64,000 nt of DNA from Deltaproteobacteria bacterium (GTDB lineage: Bacteria > Myxococcota_A > Polyangia > Haliangiales > JADYYK01), in contig JADYYK010000097.1 in assembly GCA_020853705.1 (NCBI GenBank), positions 1 to 64,000 on the forward strand, written 5' to 3'. The notes beneath the pieces were generated by a model. It saw only the letters and a program-made list of their open reading frames with translations. It made no database searches and was not told the origin of the DNA. The position numbers and the translations under genes are program-made. Positions 48,626-57,583 of the stretch are shown piece after piece (positions within the stretch are counted from its first letter, which is position 1; each line of letters begins with the position of its first letter).

Positions 48626-49987
48626 ATGAAGGTGACCCGCCGAGGTTTTCTGCGCACCGCGGCCGCCGCCGCCGGGGCTGGCGCCGCCGCGCGCTTCATG
48701 TGGCCGCACTTCTGGGTGCCGCGTAGCGCCCAGGCCGCCACCGGCACCGGGCTGTCGACCGGCGCCATCATCATCGTGCTCAACGGCGGCGCGCGCACGC
48801 AGGCCGTCTTCAACGGCACCGTGGGCCTCGGCACCAACCCGTTCGGCCAGCTCAGCGGGCTGCCGGTGCCGCTGTCGCAGGTCATGCAGGGCACCGGTCT
48901 CGACACCCCGGCCATCAACGCGCGGCTCAACTTCATCACCACGGCGCAGCACCACAACCGCACCGGCAACCACGACACCGGCCGGGTCACCGCGTGCACC
49001 GGCTGGGATCCCGAGGAGCAGCGCCCCGGCATCCTGACCATCCTCAACTATGTGTTCTCGTTCCGCGCCATCCCCTGCGTCAACATCGGCAACGACACCC
49101 CGACCACCAACATCGGCTCCGAGATCGCGTCGACCTTCGCGCCCATCAAGATCTCGTCGCCGCTCAACGTGCAGGACATCGTGGCCGCGCTGCAGTCGGC
49201 CAAGGTGTCGCCCGCCGAGCTGGCGCGCCTCGACGCCGTGCGCATGCCGATGCAGGACCGCTTCCTGCGCAACACGCGCTGGCAGGAGTGTCGCGACATC
49301 CCGTTCTTCCAGCGCAAGTCGGCCGAGATCGCGGCGCAGTTCGACAACGCCGCGCTCGACATCCGCAGCGCCGCCGCGCTGGGCAAGTACGCCGACGGCA
49401 GCGACGTGCAGAACGCCGCGCTGCGCACCTCGTTCGGGGTCAGCGCGCAGGGCGGCGGCAACTCGATGGGGGCCAAGGCCATGCTGGCGCTGCGGCTGCG
49501 CCAGCTCGGCTGCGCCGGCATCACGCTGTCGTCGGACGACAACTGGGACCTGCACTCCAACGAGGACCAGGGGCTGCCGCCACGCGCCGCCAACGTGGGT
49601 CGCGCCATCGCCGGCCTGGTCGATCACATGTCGCGCATCCCCGACGCCGTCGAGCGCGGCAAGACCCTGCTCGACACCACGGTCATCATGCTGTGCACCG
49701 ACTTCAACCGCGGCAACTGGTCGACCGGCACCGGCTTCAACGGCGGCTCCGGCTCCGACCACCTGACCGGGGACGACAAGACCTCACTGCAGTGTCTGCC
49801 CTTCATCGGCGGCGGCCTGCCCGGCGGCAAGATCCTCGGCGAGATCACCGGCAACGGCGCGCCGGCGGCGGGCTCCAAGCGCTACGAGACGCGCCAGCTG
49901 CTGGCGACCTTGCTCGATCTGGTCGGGGTGCCCCCGGGCAACTTCTTCCCGCCCAGCGTGACCTCGCTGGTGGGGGAGCTGACATGA
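48626..49987 (+). CDS. DUF1501 family Tat-exported protein (operon 3)
   Basis: 453 residues from ATG 48626, with GGGAG upstream. The N-terminus is a Tat signal (VTRRGFLRTAAAAAGAGAAA). The mature part has the DUF1501 landmarks: NGGARTQAVFNG, TTAQHHNRTGNHDTG, LSSDDNWDLHSNED and TVIMLCTDFNRG, with a sulfatase-like alkaline phosphatase fold expected. These proteins accompany DUF1549/1553 proteins in planctomycetes and related bacteria; activity unknown. Tat export fits a cofactor or metal bound before export. Confidence 0.88.
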   Translation: MKVTRRGFLRTAAAAAGAGAAARFMWPHFWVPRSAQAATGTGLSTGAIIIVLNGGARTQAVFNGTVGLGTNPFGQLSGLPVPLSQVMQGTGLDTPAINARLNFITTAQHHNRTGNHDTGRVTACTGWDPEEQRPGILTILNYVFSFRAIPCVNIGNDTPTTNIGSEIASTFAPIKISSPLNVQDIVAALQSAKVSPAELARLDAVRMPMQDRFLRNTRWQECRDIPFFQRKSAEIAAQFDNAALDIRSAAALGKYADGSDVQNAALRTSFGVSAQGGGNSMGAKAMLALRLRQLGCAGITLSSDDNWDLHSNEDQGLPPRAANVGRAIAGLVDHMSRIPDAVERGKTLLDTTVIMLCTDFNRGNWSTGTGFNGGSGSDHLTGDDKTSLQCLPFIGGGLPGGKILGEITGNGAPAAGSKRYETRQLLATLLDLVGVPPGNFFPPSVTSLVGELT

Positions 49988-50976
49988 GCCACGCCACCAC
50001 GCCCGCGCTGCTGGCACTGCTGCTCGGCGGCGGGATCGCCGGGCTCGGCGGCCTGGCGGGCTGCATCGGCGGCGGCCAGGTCGATGCCATGGAGCACCGC
50101 CCGGACAGCGGGCTTCCCGGTGACGCTGACGGTGACGGCGGCGGCGGCGGCGGCGACGGCGGCGCGCAGCCGACCAACTACGACCAGCTCGACCGCGCCC
50201 GGGCCCAGGCCAAGTTCCCCGACACCACCGCGCTGATGCGCTACGTCATCGCGCCCGGCTGCGCGGCCGAGCGCAACGAGTGCCACTTCAACGAGGACTT
50301 CCCCGATCTGTCGAGCGAGGGCAACCTCCTCAACCTGCTCGAGCTACCGTGCAACCAGCAGGTCGGCGAGCGCACGACCATCGAGGAGTTCTGCGAGCGC
50401 GTGGGCGACGAGCTGCGCATCAGCGCCGGCGCCAACGCCGGCTTCCAGGCCCGGGTCGGCTCGATCACCGCGATCACCAGCGCCACCGGCGCCTTCCAGG
50501 CCTGGGAGGTGCGCCTCGAGCGCGGCCCCACCGCGGCGCAGAGCAACGCCACCTTCCAGCTGCTGCGCGCGGGCACCGCGTTGCCCGCCCTGGGCGCCGG
50601 CAGCTCGCTGCAGGTCAGCGCCGGCCAGGCCACGGTGCGCATCACGCGCGAGGCCGACCTGCCCGATCCGGCCCAGGTGCGCCAGGGCGACGAGAACCAG
50701 GATGGCCACTTCGGCGCCGGCACCGGCTTCCTGGTCGCGGCTGGCCGCGCCCGCGACAGCTACCTGGTCCGCCGCCTGCTCGGGCAGGACACCGCGCGTC
50801 AGCGCATGCCGCTGACGCTCAACGCCGACACCGTCAACGAGGCCAACCGCCCGCTGACGCCCGACGAGATGTACGCCTTGATGAGCTGGATCAACTGTCT
50901 GCAGCCCGGCGACGGGCCCTACAGCCCGATCCGCTACGACTGCCCCGAGAACCAGAGCAACACGGGAGGCTGGTGA
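49984..50976 (+). CDS. Lipoprotein with C-terminal cytochrome-like ending (operon 3)
   Basis: 330 residues from ATG 49984 (ATGA overlap), lipobox GLAGCIGGG, then an Asp/Gly-rich linker. Near residue 100 it has CAAERNECHF, a CX6CH arrangement that stands where the paralogous modules have CX4CH heme sites; heme binding is uncertain. Residues about 145-230 look like a beta domain. The end (RMPLTLNADTVNEANRPLTP, then YALMSWINCLQ) is the typical end of planctomycete-type cytochrome modules. Confidence 0.75.
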   Translation: MSHATTPALLALLLGGGIAGLGGLAGCIGGGQVDAMEHRPDSGLPGDADGDGGGGGGDGGAQPTNYDQLDRARAQAKFPDTTALMRYVIAPGCAAERNECHFNEDFPDLSSEGNLLNLLELPCNQQVGERTTIEEFCERVGDELRISAGANAGFQARVGSITAITSATGAFQAWEVRLERGPTAAQSNATFQLLRAGTALPALGAGSSLQVSAGQATVRITREADLPDPAQVRQGDENQDGHFGAGTGFLVAAGRARDSYLVRRLLGQDTARQRMPLTLNADTVNEANRPLTPDEMYALMSWINCLQPGDGPYSPIRYDCPENQSNTGGW

Positions 50977-53966
50977 TGTCAGGCAGGTCAGGCAGGTCAG
51001 GCAGGTCAGGCCGGCGCGCGCCGCGCACCACGCTGGCGCCGCTGGTGCTGCTGGCGCCGCTGGCGCTGGTCCCGGCTGGCTGCGGCCCCGGCGACGGCGC
51101 CGCCGGTGGCCCCGAGGCGGCCCGCATGTTCGAGAGCGAGATCGCGCCGGTGCTGGAGCACGACTGCGGCACCTCGGCCTGTCACGCCGCCGACGACACC
51201 CAGTACCCGACCCTGAACCCGGCCTACTTCGCCTTCCCGGTCGACGCCGACGGCAAGCTGCGCGGCGCCTCCCGACTCGCGGCCGCGCGCAAGCGCGCCG
51301 AGGCCAAGCTGTCGGGCGCCGGGGCGCGCTTCGCCGAGCTCATCCGCAAGCCGCTCGACGAGTCGCTGGGCGGGCTGGCGCACCGCGGCGGCAGCCAGTA
51401 CCGCAGCATGCGCGACGGCAACCTCGACCTCTTGATGGCGTGGGCCGAGATGGCGCGCCCGGCCGACGAGCCCGAGCTGGCGCCGCTGGTCAAGCGCTAC
51501 GCCGAGGTGGTGCAGCCGGTGATGCTCAAGAAGGGCTGCATGCGCGGCAACTGTCACGGCGCCGGGTCGTCCAACTTCCTGACCTTCGACCCCGGCGTGG
51601 TCGGCGAGTTCGACAGCCACGCGCTGCTCGGGAACTACCAGAAGGTGGTGCTGTTCCTGAACCTGGAGGGCCCCGACGCGCTGCTGTCGCGCCTCATCCG
51701 CAAGAACATCCCGCAGGCCAAGGGCGGGATCTTCCACCGCGGCGGCAACGCCTTCTTCGATCCGACCGCCAACCCGCCGGATCCCGATCTGCAGGCGCTG
51801 GTCGACTTCACGGCCGAGGCCCGCCAGGCCCTCGGCGACAGCGACAAGGGCAGCGCGACCGGCGTGGTCTTCGTGGCCACCGACGCGACCCCGCGCGCCC
51901 TCACCGACATCGCGGCCTGGCAGCCCGGCGGTGACGTGTACCTGCTGTCACCGCCCACCGCGGCCGGCACCCTGACCAACCTGAGCGCGGCGCACCACAG
52001 CGCGCCCGCCGACATCCGTGACCCAGCGGTGTCCTACGACGGCCAGCGCGTCGCCTTCGCCATGCGCAAGGACAGCACCGACTGCCTCAACCTCTACGTC
52101 ATGAACCTCGACGGCAGCGGCCTCATCCAGGTCACCAGGGACACCGGCACGCTGCCCAGCGGGGTCAAGATCTCCAGCGTCGAGCCGGTGTGGGGCCCCG
52201 ACGATCGCCTGTACTTCGTGTCGACCCGCGCCGGCCAGCTCGGCGCGACCGGTGTGCCGGTGGCCAACATCTGGCGCGTCGACGCGGTCGCCGGGGGCGC
52301 TCACCTCCTGCAGGTCACCTTCTCGCGCGACGCCGAGCTGGCGCCGGCGTTCCGCTTCTTCAACCAGCCCGGCAAGCTGGGGCCCGAGCAGCGCACGCTC
52401 GACCTGACCTTCACCGCGTTCCGCAACGTGGGCGAGCGGCGCCAGGCCCCGCTGATGCGGGTGCCGCCCGACTTTCGCTCCGACTACCACCCGCACTATG
52501 GCACCCAGAACCCGCAGTACCAGATCTACACCCAGCTCAGCCAGCTGCCCGATCACCGCGAGATCATCGTGCTGATGGACGAGCGCAACCTCTGGGAGGG
52601 TGGCGCGCTGGCCATCATCGATCGCAACCTGGGCCCGGTCATCAAGGACGGCCTGACCACCGCGGTGCTGTCCTACGTCGACAGCTCGCAGCGGGTGATG
52701 GAGGCCGGCAAGGAGGTCGCGCACCAGGGCGTCTCCCCCAACGGCTACTTCCGCGATCCGGTGGCGATGCCCGACGGCACCGTGGTGGTGGGCCACGCGC
52801 CGTCGCGCATCGATCTGTCCGACCGCCTGGCCCGCCCCGACAGCGGCCTGTACCGGATCACGCTGCAGGATCTGGCGCCCAACACCGTGCGCATCGGGCG
52901 CAAGGAGCTGCTGGTCGACGTGCCCGGCAAGGTCGAGACCGATCCCGCCCCGGTCATGAAGCGGCGCCGCGAGGAGATCGGCGAGCCCACGCACCACCTG
53001 GAGAACGGCAAGGACTGGGGCGAGGTGCTGAACTTCGACCTGGCGGTGGCGCTGCGCGTGGCCGCCGAGGACAGCCCCTCGGGGGACAAGGACTTCGAGG
53101 CCGCGGCCGCCGCCATCCGCGGCGTGCGCTATGTCGAGGAGCTGCCGCTCGGGCCGGCCGACTACCCGGCCTGGCCCGACACCACGCGCAGCCGGATCGG
53201 GCGCGGCGGCCATGGCATGCGCCGCATCATCGCCGAGCTGCCGGCCACCAGCGATCGCTCGGTCTATGTCGGCCTGCCCGCGGTGGTGCCGTTCTACTAC
53301 CAGGGCATCGATGACACCGCGATGTCGACGTTCACCTTCAACCAGTGGTTCTTCGTGCTACCCGGCGAGGTCCTGAAGCAGGTCACCCGGCGCGAGGTCT
53401 GGAACAACCGCTGCGGCGCCTGTCATGGCTCGAAGAGCGGCGTCCCGGGCGACACCGTCAGCACGCCGGACGTGCTGACCCAGGCCTCGCGCGTGGCCGC
53501 CAACTATGACGCCAGCACGCGCACCGATCTGCCCCCGGTCAAGGTCGGCATCGACCCGGCCGAGCGCCTCGAGGTCGACTTCGAGCGCGACGTGCAGCCC
53601 ATCCTGGGCGCCAGGTGCGCCACCGCGGGCTGCCACGTCGCCGGCGCGCGCACGCCCGACCTCAGCAAGCGCCCGGGCAGCGCCGGCTTCTCGGGCGCCT
53701 ACGAGGCGCTGACCGCGCCCGGCACGGCGTCGGGCAACGGCTTCGCCTATGTCGACCCCATGAGCGCCCGCGCGCGCACCAGCTACCTCAGCGAGGTGCT
53801 GACCGGCAAGGAGCAGGGCGCCCCGCGCAGCTTCGACTCCGAGGGCTGCGGCGCGCCGGGCCGGCTGACCCTGGCCGAGCTCAAGACCCTGATGCGCTGG
53901 ATGGACCTCGGCGGAAGCTACCTCGGGATCGGGCCCAAGGACCGGCCCGCGCTGCCGGTGTACTGA
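50976..53966 (+). CDS. Tetraheme TolB/HZS-alpha-like lipoprotein (operon 3)
   Basis: 996 residues from ATG 50976, whose A is the last base of the preceding stop (TGATG). The signal peptide n-region is a tandem SGR repeat and the lipobox is LVPAGCGPG. Candidate heme sites are CGTSACH (about residue 64), CMRGNCH (about 188), CGACH (about 813) and CATAGCH (about 881), again three CX4CH and one CX2CH. The TolB-like middle (VSYDGQRVAFAMRKDSTDC, YFVSTRAGQLG) aligns by eye with operon 1 and 2 proteins. It ends LMRWMDLGGSYLG. Confidence 0.88.
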   Translation: MSGRSGRSGRSGRRAPRTTLAPLVLLAPLALVPAGCGPGDGAAGGPEAARMFESEIAPVLEHDCGTSACHAADDTQYPTLNPAYFAFPVDADGKLRGASRLAAARKRAEAKLSGAGARFAELIRKPLDESLGGLAHRGGSQYRSMRDGNLDLLMAWAEMARPADEPELAPLVKRYAEVVQPVMLKKGCMRGNCHGAGSSNFLTFDPGVVGEFDSHALLGNYQKVVLFLNLEGPDALLSRLIRKNIPQAKGGIFHRGGNAFFDPTANPPDPDLQALVDFTAEARQALGDSDKGSATGVVFVATDATPRALTDIAAWQPGGDVYLLSPPTAAGTLTNLSAAHHSAPADIRDPAVSYDGQRVAFAMRKDSTDCLNLYVMNLDGSGLIQVTRDTGTLPSGVKISSVEPVWGPDDRLYFVSTRAGQLGATGVPVANIWRVDAVAGGAHLLQVTFSRDAELAPAFRFFNQPGKLGPEQRTLDLTFTAFRNVGERRQAPLMRVPPDFRSDYHPHYGTQNPQYQIYTQLSQLPDHREIIVLMDERNLWEGGALAIIDRNLGPVIKDGLTTAVLSYVDSSQRVMEAGKEVAHQGVSPNGYFRDPVAMPDGTVVVGHAPSRIDLSDRLARPDSGLYRITLQDLAPNTVRIGRKELLVDVPGKVETDPAPVMKRRREEIGEPTHHLENGKDWGEVLNFDLAVALRVAAEDSPSGDKDFEAAAAAIRGVRYVEELPLGPADYPAWPDTTRSRIGRGGHGMRRIIAELPATSDRSVYVGLPAVVPFYYQGIDDTAMSTFTFNQWFFVLPGEVLKQVTRREVWNNRCGACHGSKSGVPGDTVSTPDVLTQASRVAANYDASTRTDLPPVKVGIDPAERLEVDFERDVQPILGARCATAGCHVAGARTPDLSKRPGSAGFSGAYEALTAPGTASGNGFAYVDPMSARARTSYLSEVLTGKEQGAPRSFDSEGCGAPGRLTLAELKTLMRWMDLGGSYLGIGPKDRPALPVY
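50978..51013 (+). repeat. 9-bp tandem repeat in a signal peptide
   Basis: Three perfect copies of GTCAGGCAG and a fourth ending in CCG, encoding (Ser-Gly-Arg)4 at the positively charged start of the tetraheme lipoprotein. Unit changes stay in frame and would alter the charge of the signal peptide. Confidence 0.85.
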
Positions 53967-53989
53967 CGATGCGGACCGGAGGCCCGACC

Positions 53990-56101
53990 ATGCGGCTCGT
54001 GTTGATGATCACGCTCGGATTGTATGGCTGTGTCGAGATGCCGCAGCAGGGCCCGGCGCCGGTCGGAGGCGAGTGGCAGAACCTGGCCCCGGTCCCGAAC
54101 CCCAACAAGGATCTGCCGCGGCAGCCGCTGCGCGGCCACCCCTTCGCGGTCACCCTGGCCAGGGACGGCCAGACCGCCTTCGTGGCCCTGCGCGGCAACG
54201 AGACCGAGCCCCAGGACGAGGTCGTGGTGCTCGACGTGGCGGGGCGCGCGGTCATCGGCAAGCTGCAGGTTGGCGCCCGCCCGGTCGCCATCGTGCTGCG
54301 GCCGCAGGGCGACTATGCCGTGGTGCTGTCGGAGTTCTCGCCCTTCGCGGCGGTGCTCGACGTGGCGCGGCGCAGCGTGGTCGGCAAGCTGGAGGTCGGG
54401 CGCTACGCCCAGGACGCGGTGTTCAGCGCCGACGGCGGCCGGATGTGGATGACCTCGCGCATGGAGGACGCCGTGGTCGAGTGGCAGATCAGCGCCGGCC
54501 CGGTCGGGCTGACCGCGACCCGGGTGCGCAGCGCGCCCTGCGGCAATAACCCCGACGGACTCGGCCTCAGCCCCGATGGCAGCAAGCTCTACGTCACCGA
54601 CGCTGGCGGCATGGGCGTGCACAGCTATGACGTCGCCACCCTGACCGAGCAGGCCTTCATCTTCCTGAACGCCCCGGTGTTCGACGTCGAGCCGATGGGC
54701 AAGTGGGTGGTCGCGCTGACCCTGAACGACAGCAACGGCCTGCCCTGTGACAGCGACGGCGACTACCCGGGCGTGCAGGGCGACGGCATCTTCGCCGAGA
54801 TCACCGATCGCACCTGCACCCGCGGCTTCGCCGACCTGCAGAACGAGATCGCCTTCATCGATCCGGCCACCGACCAGGTCGCCATCCGCTACACCTCCGA
54901 CAGCGCCTATGCGTCCGAGGCCGATCGCGAGGGCGACTACGACCTCGCGCTGCAGAAGGTCGTGGGCTCGAACCCGCAGCGCATCGTCGTGCTGTCGCCG
55001 ACCCAGGCCTACGTGGCCATGAGCACCAGCTTCGAGCTGGTCAGCCTCAGCATCGACGCTGGCTCGCCGCCGGTGATGACGATGGAGAAGATCTCCGACA
55101 CCGGCTTCTTCCCGCGCGGCCTGGCGGTGACCGCCGACGGCAAGACCGCGCTGACCGCCAACAAGCTCAGCGAGGACGTCTCGTTCATCGACATCCCCAC
55201 GCGCACGCGCAAGGACATCGCGGTCGGCCACGCCACCCCGCGCTTCCCGGCCACCAGCGCCGAGACCGGCGAGTTCATGTTCCACACCTCGCGCTTCGCC
55301 TCCGACGGCGACATGTCGTGCACGCACTGCCACCCCAACGTCGAGAACGACGGCAAGGGCTGGAACGTGGACGTGGCGCGCGCCTACGGGCGGCGCTCGG
55401 CGATGATGATGCGCGACCTGTTCGAGACCAAGCCGCTGCTGATCGAGGGCGTCTTCGACGAGTACAACTTCAACCTCGAGCTGGAGGGGATCTCGCTGCG
55501 CGCCGACTTCCACGACAGCTCGTACACGCTGCAGGTGCAGCGGCGCAACGAGTTCTACCGCAAGGTGTCGCGCGAGCTGCTCGGGCGCGAGATCGACTTC
55601 GATCAGATGGCCGAGCACATCGGCGACTTCCTGGTCTCCGAGCCGCGCCTCTTGCCGTCGCCGTTCGACAAGACCACGCCCGAGGTCGAGCGCGGCAAGG
55701 CGCTGTTCTTCCGCGCCGACGTCGGCTGCGCGGCCTGCCACCCGGCGCCGACCTTCGCCAGCAAGGAGAACTTCCGCGGCGTGACCTCGATGGGCCTTTA
55801 TGACCGGCCGCGGCGCGACCTCGACCCCGACATCTCGACCAAGTTCATCGAGAACGCCCGCGACGGCTTCTTCAACGCCAACACCCTGCGCGGCCTGTGG
55901 GATCGCAAGGGCGCCCTGTTCCACGACGGCCGCGCGCGCACCATCCGCGAGACCCTGCTGACCCCTGGCCACGCCTGCCTGCAGCCCGGCGAGCGCGCCT
56001 TCAACGAGGCCGACGGCCAGGTCGACACCAACGGCGGGATCTCGCAGCTGACCTGCGGCCAGCTCGACGACCTGGTCGCCTTCCTGAAGACCATCGACTG
56101 A
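53990..56101 (+). CDS. Beta-propeller/MauG-like diheme c-type cytochrome lipoprotein (operon 3)
   Basis: 703 residues from ATG 53990, which has GGAGG 7 nt upstream (ATG 53969 is in frame but without a Shine-Dalgarno). Lipobox LGLYGCVEM. A YVTN-type propeller (VTLARDGQTAFVALRGNE, FSADGGRMWMTSRMEDA, LSPDGSKLYVTDAGG) precedes a MauG-like domain with CTHCH (about residue 444) and CAACH (about 580). It ends HDGRARTIRETLL and FNEADGQVDTNGGISQL, the same end box as the other two copies. Last gene of operon 3. Confidence 0.88.
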   Translation: MRLVLMITLGLYGCVEMPQQGPAPVGGEWQNLAPVPNPNKDLPRQPLRGHPFAVTLARDGQTAFVALRGNETEPQDEVVVLDVAGRAVIGKLQVGARPVAIVLRPQGDYAVVLSEFSPFAAVLDVARRSVVGKLEVGRYAQDAVFSADGGRMWMTSRMEDAVVEWQISAGPVGLTATRVRSAPCGNNPDGLGLSPDGSKLYVTDAGGMGVHSYDVATLTEQAFIFLNAPVFDVEPMGKWVVALTLNDSNGLPCDSDGDYPGVQGDGIFAEITDRTCTRGFADLQNEIAFIDPATDQVAIRYTSDSAYASEADREGDYDLALQKVVGSNPQRIVVLSPTQAYVAMSTSFELVSLSIDAGSPPVMTMEKISDTGFFPRGLAVTADGKTALTANKLSEDVSFIDIPTRTRKDIAVGHATPRFPATSAETGEFMFHTSRFASDGDMSCTHCHPNVENDGKGWNVDVARAYGRRSAMMMRDLFETKPLLIEGVFDEYNFNLELEGISLRADFHDSSYTLQVQRRNEFYRKVSRELLGREIDFDQMAEHIGDFLVSEPRLLPSPFDKTTPEVERGKALFFRADVGCAACHPAPTFASKENFRGVTSMGLYDRPRRDLDPDISTKFIENARDGFFNANTLRGLWDRKGALFHDGRARTIRETLLTPGHACLQPGERAFNEADGQVDTNGGISQLTCGQLDDLVAFLKTID

Positions 56102-56189
56102 GTCACCCGCGGCCCGCGCTGGGCCTGGCAGGGCGGGGGTCGCGGGCGAAATGTTGGACGGGAGGCAGCAGTGCTGAGACGCTGCCGGC

Positions 56190-57383
56190 ATGGCCACCCA
56201 GCGGCTCATCTTCCTGAGTGACACCCACGTCGGCACCGGGGCGCGCACCAACTGGTACCAGCCGGCGCTGCACGAGCCGCTGCTGGTGGCGGCGCTGGAC
56301 TGGGTGTGCGCGCAGTCCGCCACCATCGCCGAGCTGGTCGTCCTGGGTGACTTCTTCGACCAGTGGACCTATGCGCCCGCGGTGCGGCCGCCGAGCATCG
56401 CCGACATCGTGGCCGCCAACCCGCGCGTGATGGGGCCGGCCGGCGCGCTGGCGCGGGCGCTGACGGCGCTCGACGGCCGCGTCAGCTATCTCAGCGGCAA
56501 CCACGACATGCTGGCCAGCGCGGCCGACATCGCGGCCATCTGCGACGGGGCCGGGCGCTCGATGCGGGTGGTGACCGACTTCCCCTATCTGCCCGCGGCG
56601 GGGCAGGGCCAGGTCGCGTGCGCGCATGGGCAGCAGTTCTCGATCCTGAACGCCGGCGACTGGGGCGCCATGCCCGCGACCGGGCTGCCGGTGGGCTACT
56701 TCATCACCCGGGTCGCCGCGCTGTGGTCGCAGCAGCAGCTCGGGCCGGGGCAGACAGTGGCCGACCTCGCCGGCGCGGGCGAGCCGACCGGGTGGCCGGT
56801 GGCCAAGGACGCGCTGGCCACGCTGGTGAGCAGCGTGATCGAGAAGAAGCTGGGCCTGGCCGAGCTGGCGCTGGGCACGCTGCTCGACGCCACCGCGCAG
56901 ACCGACGCACTGCCAGTGGTGATGCCCGACGGCAGCACCATGACGGTCGGGCAGGCGCGCGGGGCCCTGTATGACGACCTGTATGACCGCTACAAGGACT
57001 CCGGGCGCTTCCCGGGCGCGGCCTACGGCGACGAGCCGGCCTTCTTCGCGCTGACCGGCACCGACCTCGGCAACTCGCTGCAGCACTTCGCACGCGAGCT
57101 CGGCAAGCGGCACCGGGTCGTGGTCATGGGCCACACCCACGTCGACCTGGACCACCCGCTGGACCCCCTGCTGGGCAAGGACTCGATCTATGCCAACAGC
57201 GGTTTCGGCTGCCCGGCGGCCCCCGACATGCAGCGCGCACAGCAGCCCCTGCGGCCGACCTTCGTCGAGGTCCAGGTCGATGACGTGGCGCGCCAGCTGA
57301 CCGTGCTGGTGTGGATGGTGCTGCCGGGCCCGGTGCCGGTGGTGGTGCCGGCGCCGCTGGCGCCGCGGAAGATCGGGTTCTAG
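56190..57383 (+). CDS. Metallophosphoesterase
   Basis: 397 residues from ATG 56190. All calcineurin-like metal-binding blocks are present: FLSDTHVGTG (Asp, His), VVLGDFFDQW (Asp), YLSGNHDML (Asn-His-Asp), ACAHGQQF (His) and VMGHTHVDLD (His-x-His). It therefore should be a catalytically competent dinuclear-metal phosphoesterase. The long inserts (about residues 170-260) and a hydrophobic Pro/Val tail (VLPGPVPVVVPAPLAP) are unusual; the tail may contact the membrane. Substrate unknown. Confidence 0.93.
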   Translation: MATQRLIFLSDTHVGTGARTNWYQPALHEPLLVAALDWVCAQSATIAELVVLGDFFDQWTYAPAVRPPSIADIVAANPRVMGPAGALARALTALDGRVSYLSGNHDMLASAADIAAICDGAGRSMRVVTDFPYLPAAGQGQVACAHGQQFSILNAGDWGAMPATGLPVGYFITRVAALWSQQQLGPGQTVADLAGAGEPTGWPVAKDALATLVSSVIEKKLGLAELALGTLLDATAQTDALPVVMPDGSTMTVGQARGALYDDLYDRYKDSGRFPGAAYGDEPAFFALTGTDLGNSLQHFARELGKRHRVVVMGHTHVDLDHPLDPLLGKDSIYANSGFGCPAAPDMQRAQQPLRPTFVEVQVDDVARQLTVLVWMVLPGPVPVVVPAPLAPRKIGF

Positions 57384-57419
57384 CGCTGTACCGGAGCTGC
57401 GCTCCGGTCTGGGCGCTAG
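57380..57419. terminator. Nested hairpin after the metallophosphoesterase
   Basis: An outer stem CTAGCGC/GCGCTAG (57380-57386 with 57413-57419) encloses an inner stem ACCGGAG/CTCCGGT (57390-57396 with 57402-57408). It overlaps the stop codon. More GC hairpins follow up to about 57520. There is no T-tract, so termination is plausible but unproven. Confidence 0.5.
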
Positions 57420-57583
57420 CCTCACCACGGGGCTGCGCCCCGCCCCACTGGGCGGAGCCCAGCGGGGCCCCACCCGCTCACGGCCGGACTCCCGGCCGGG
57501 GCCGCCGTGCGGCCCTACGGCGTTGGCGCGCTAACGACGGAGTCTGGAGCGCGGGCTGGGCTACACTGCGGGCCGGGGCTCTC

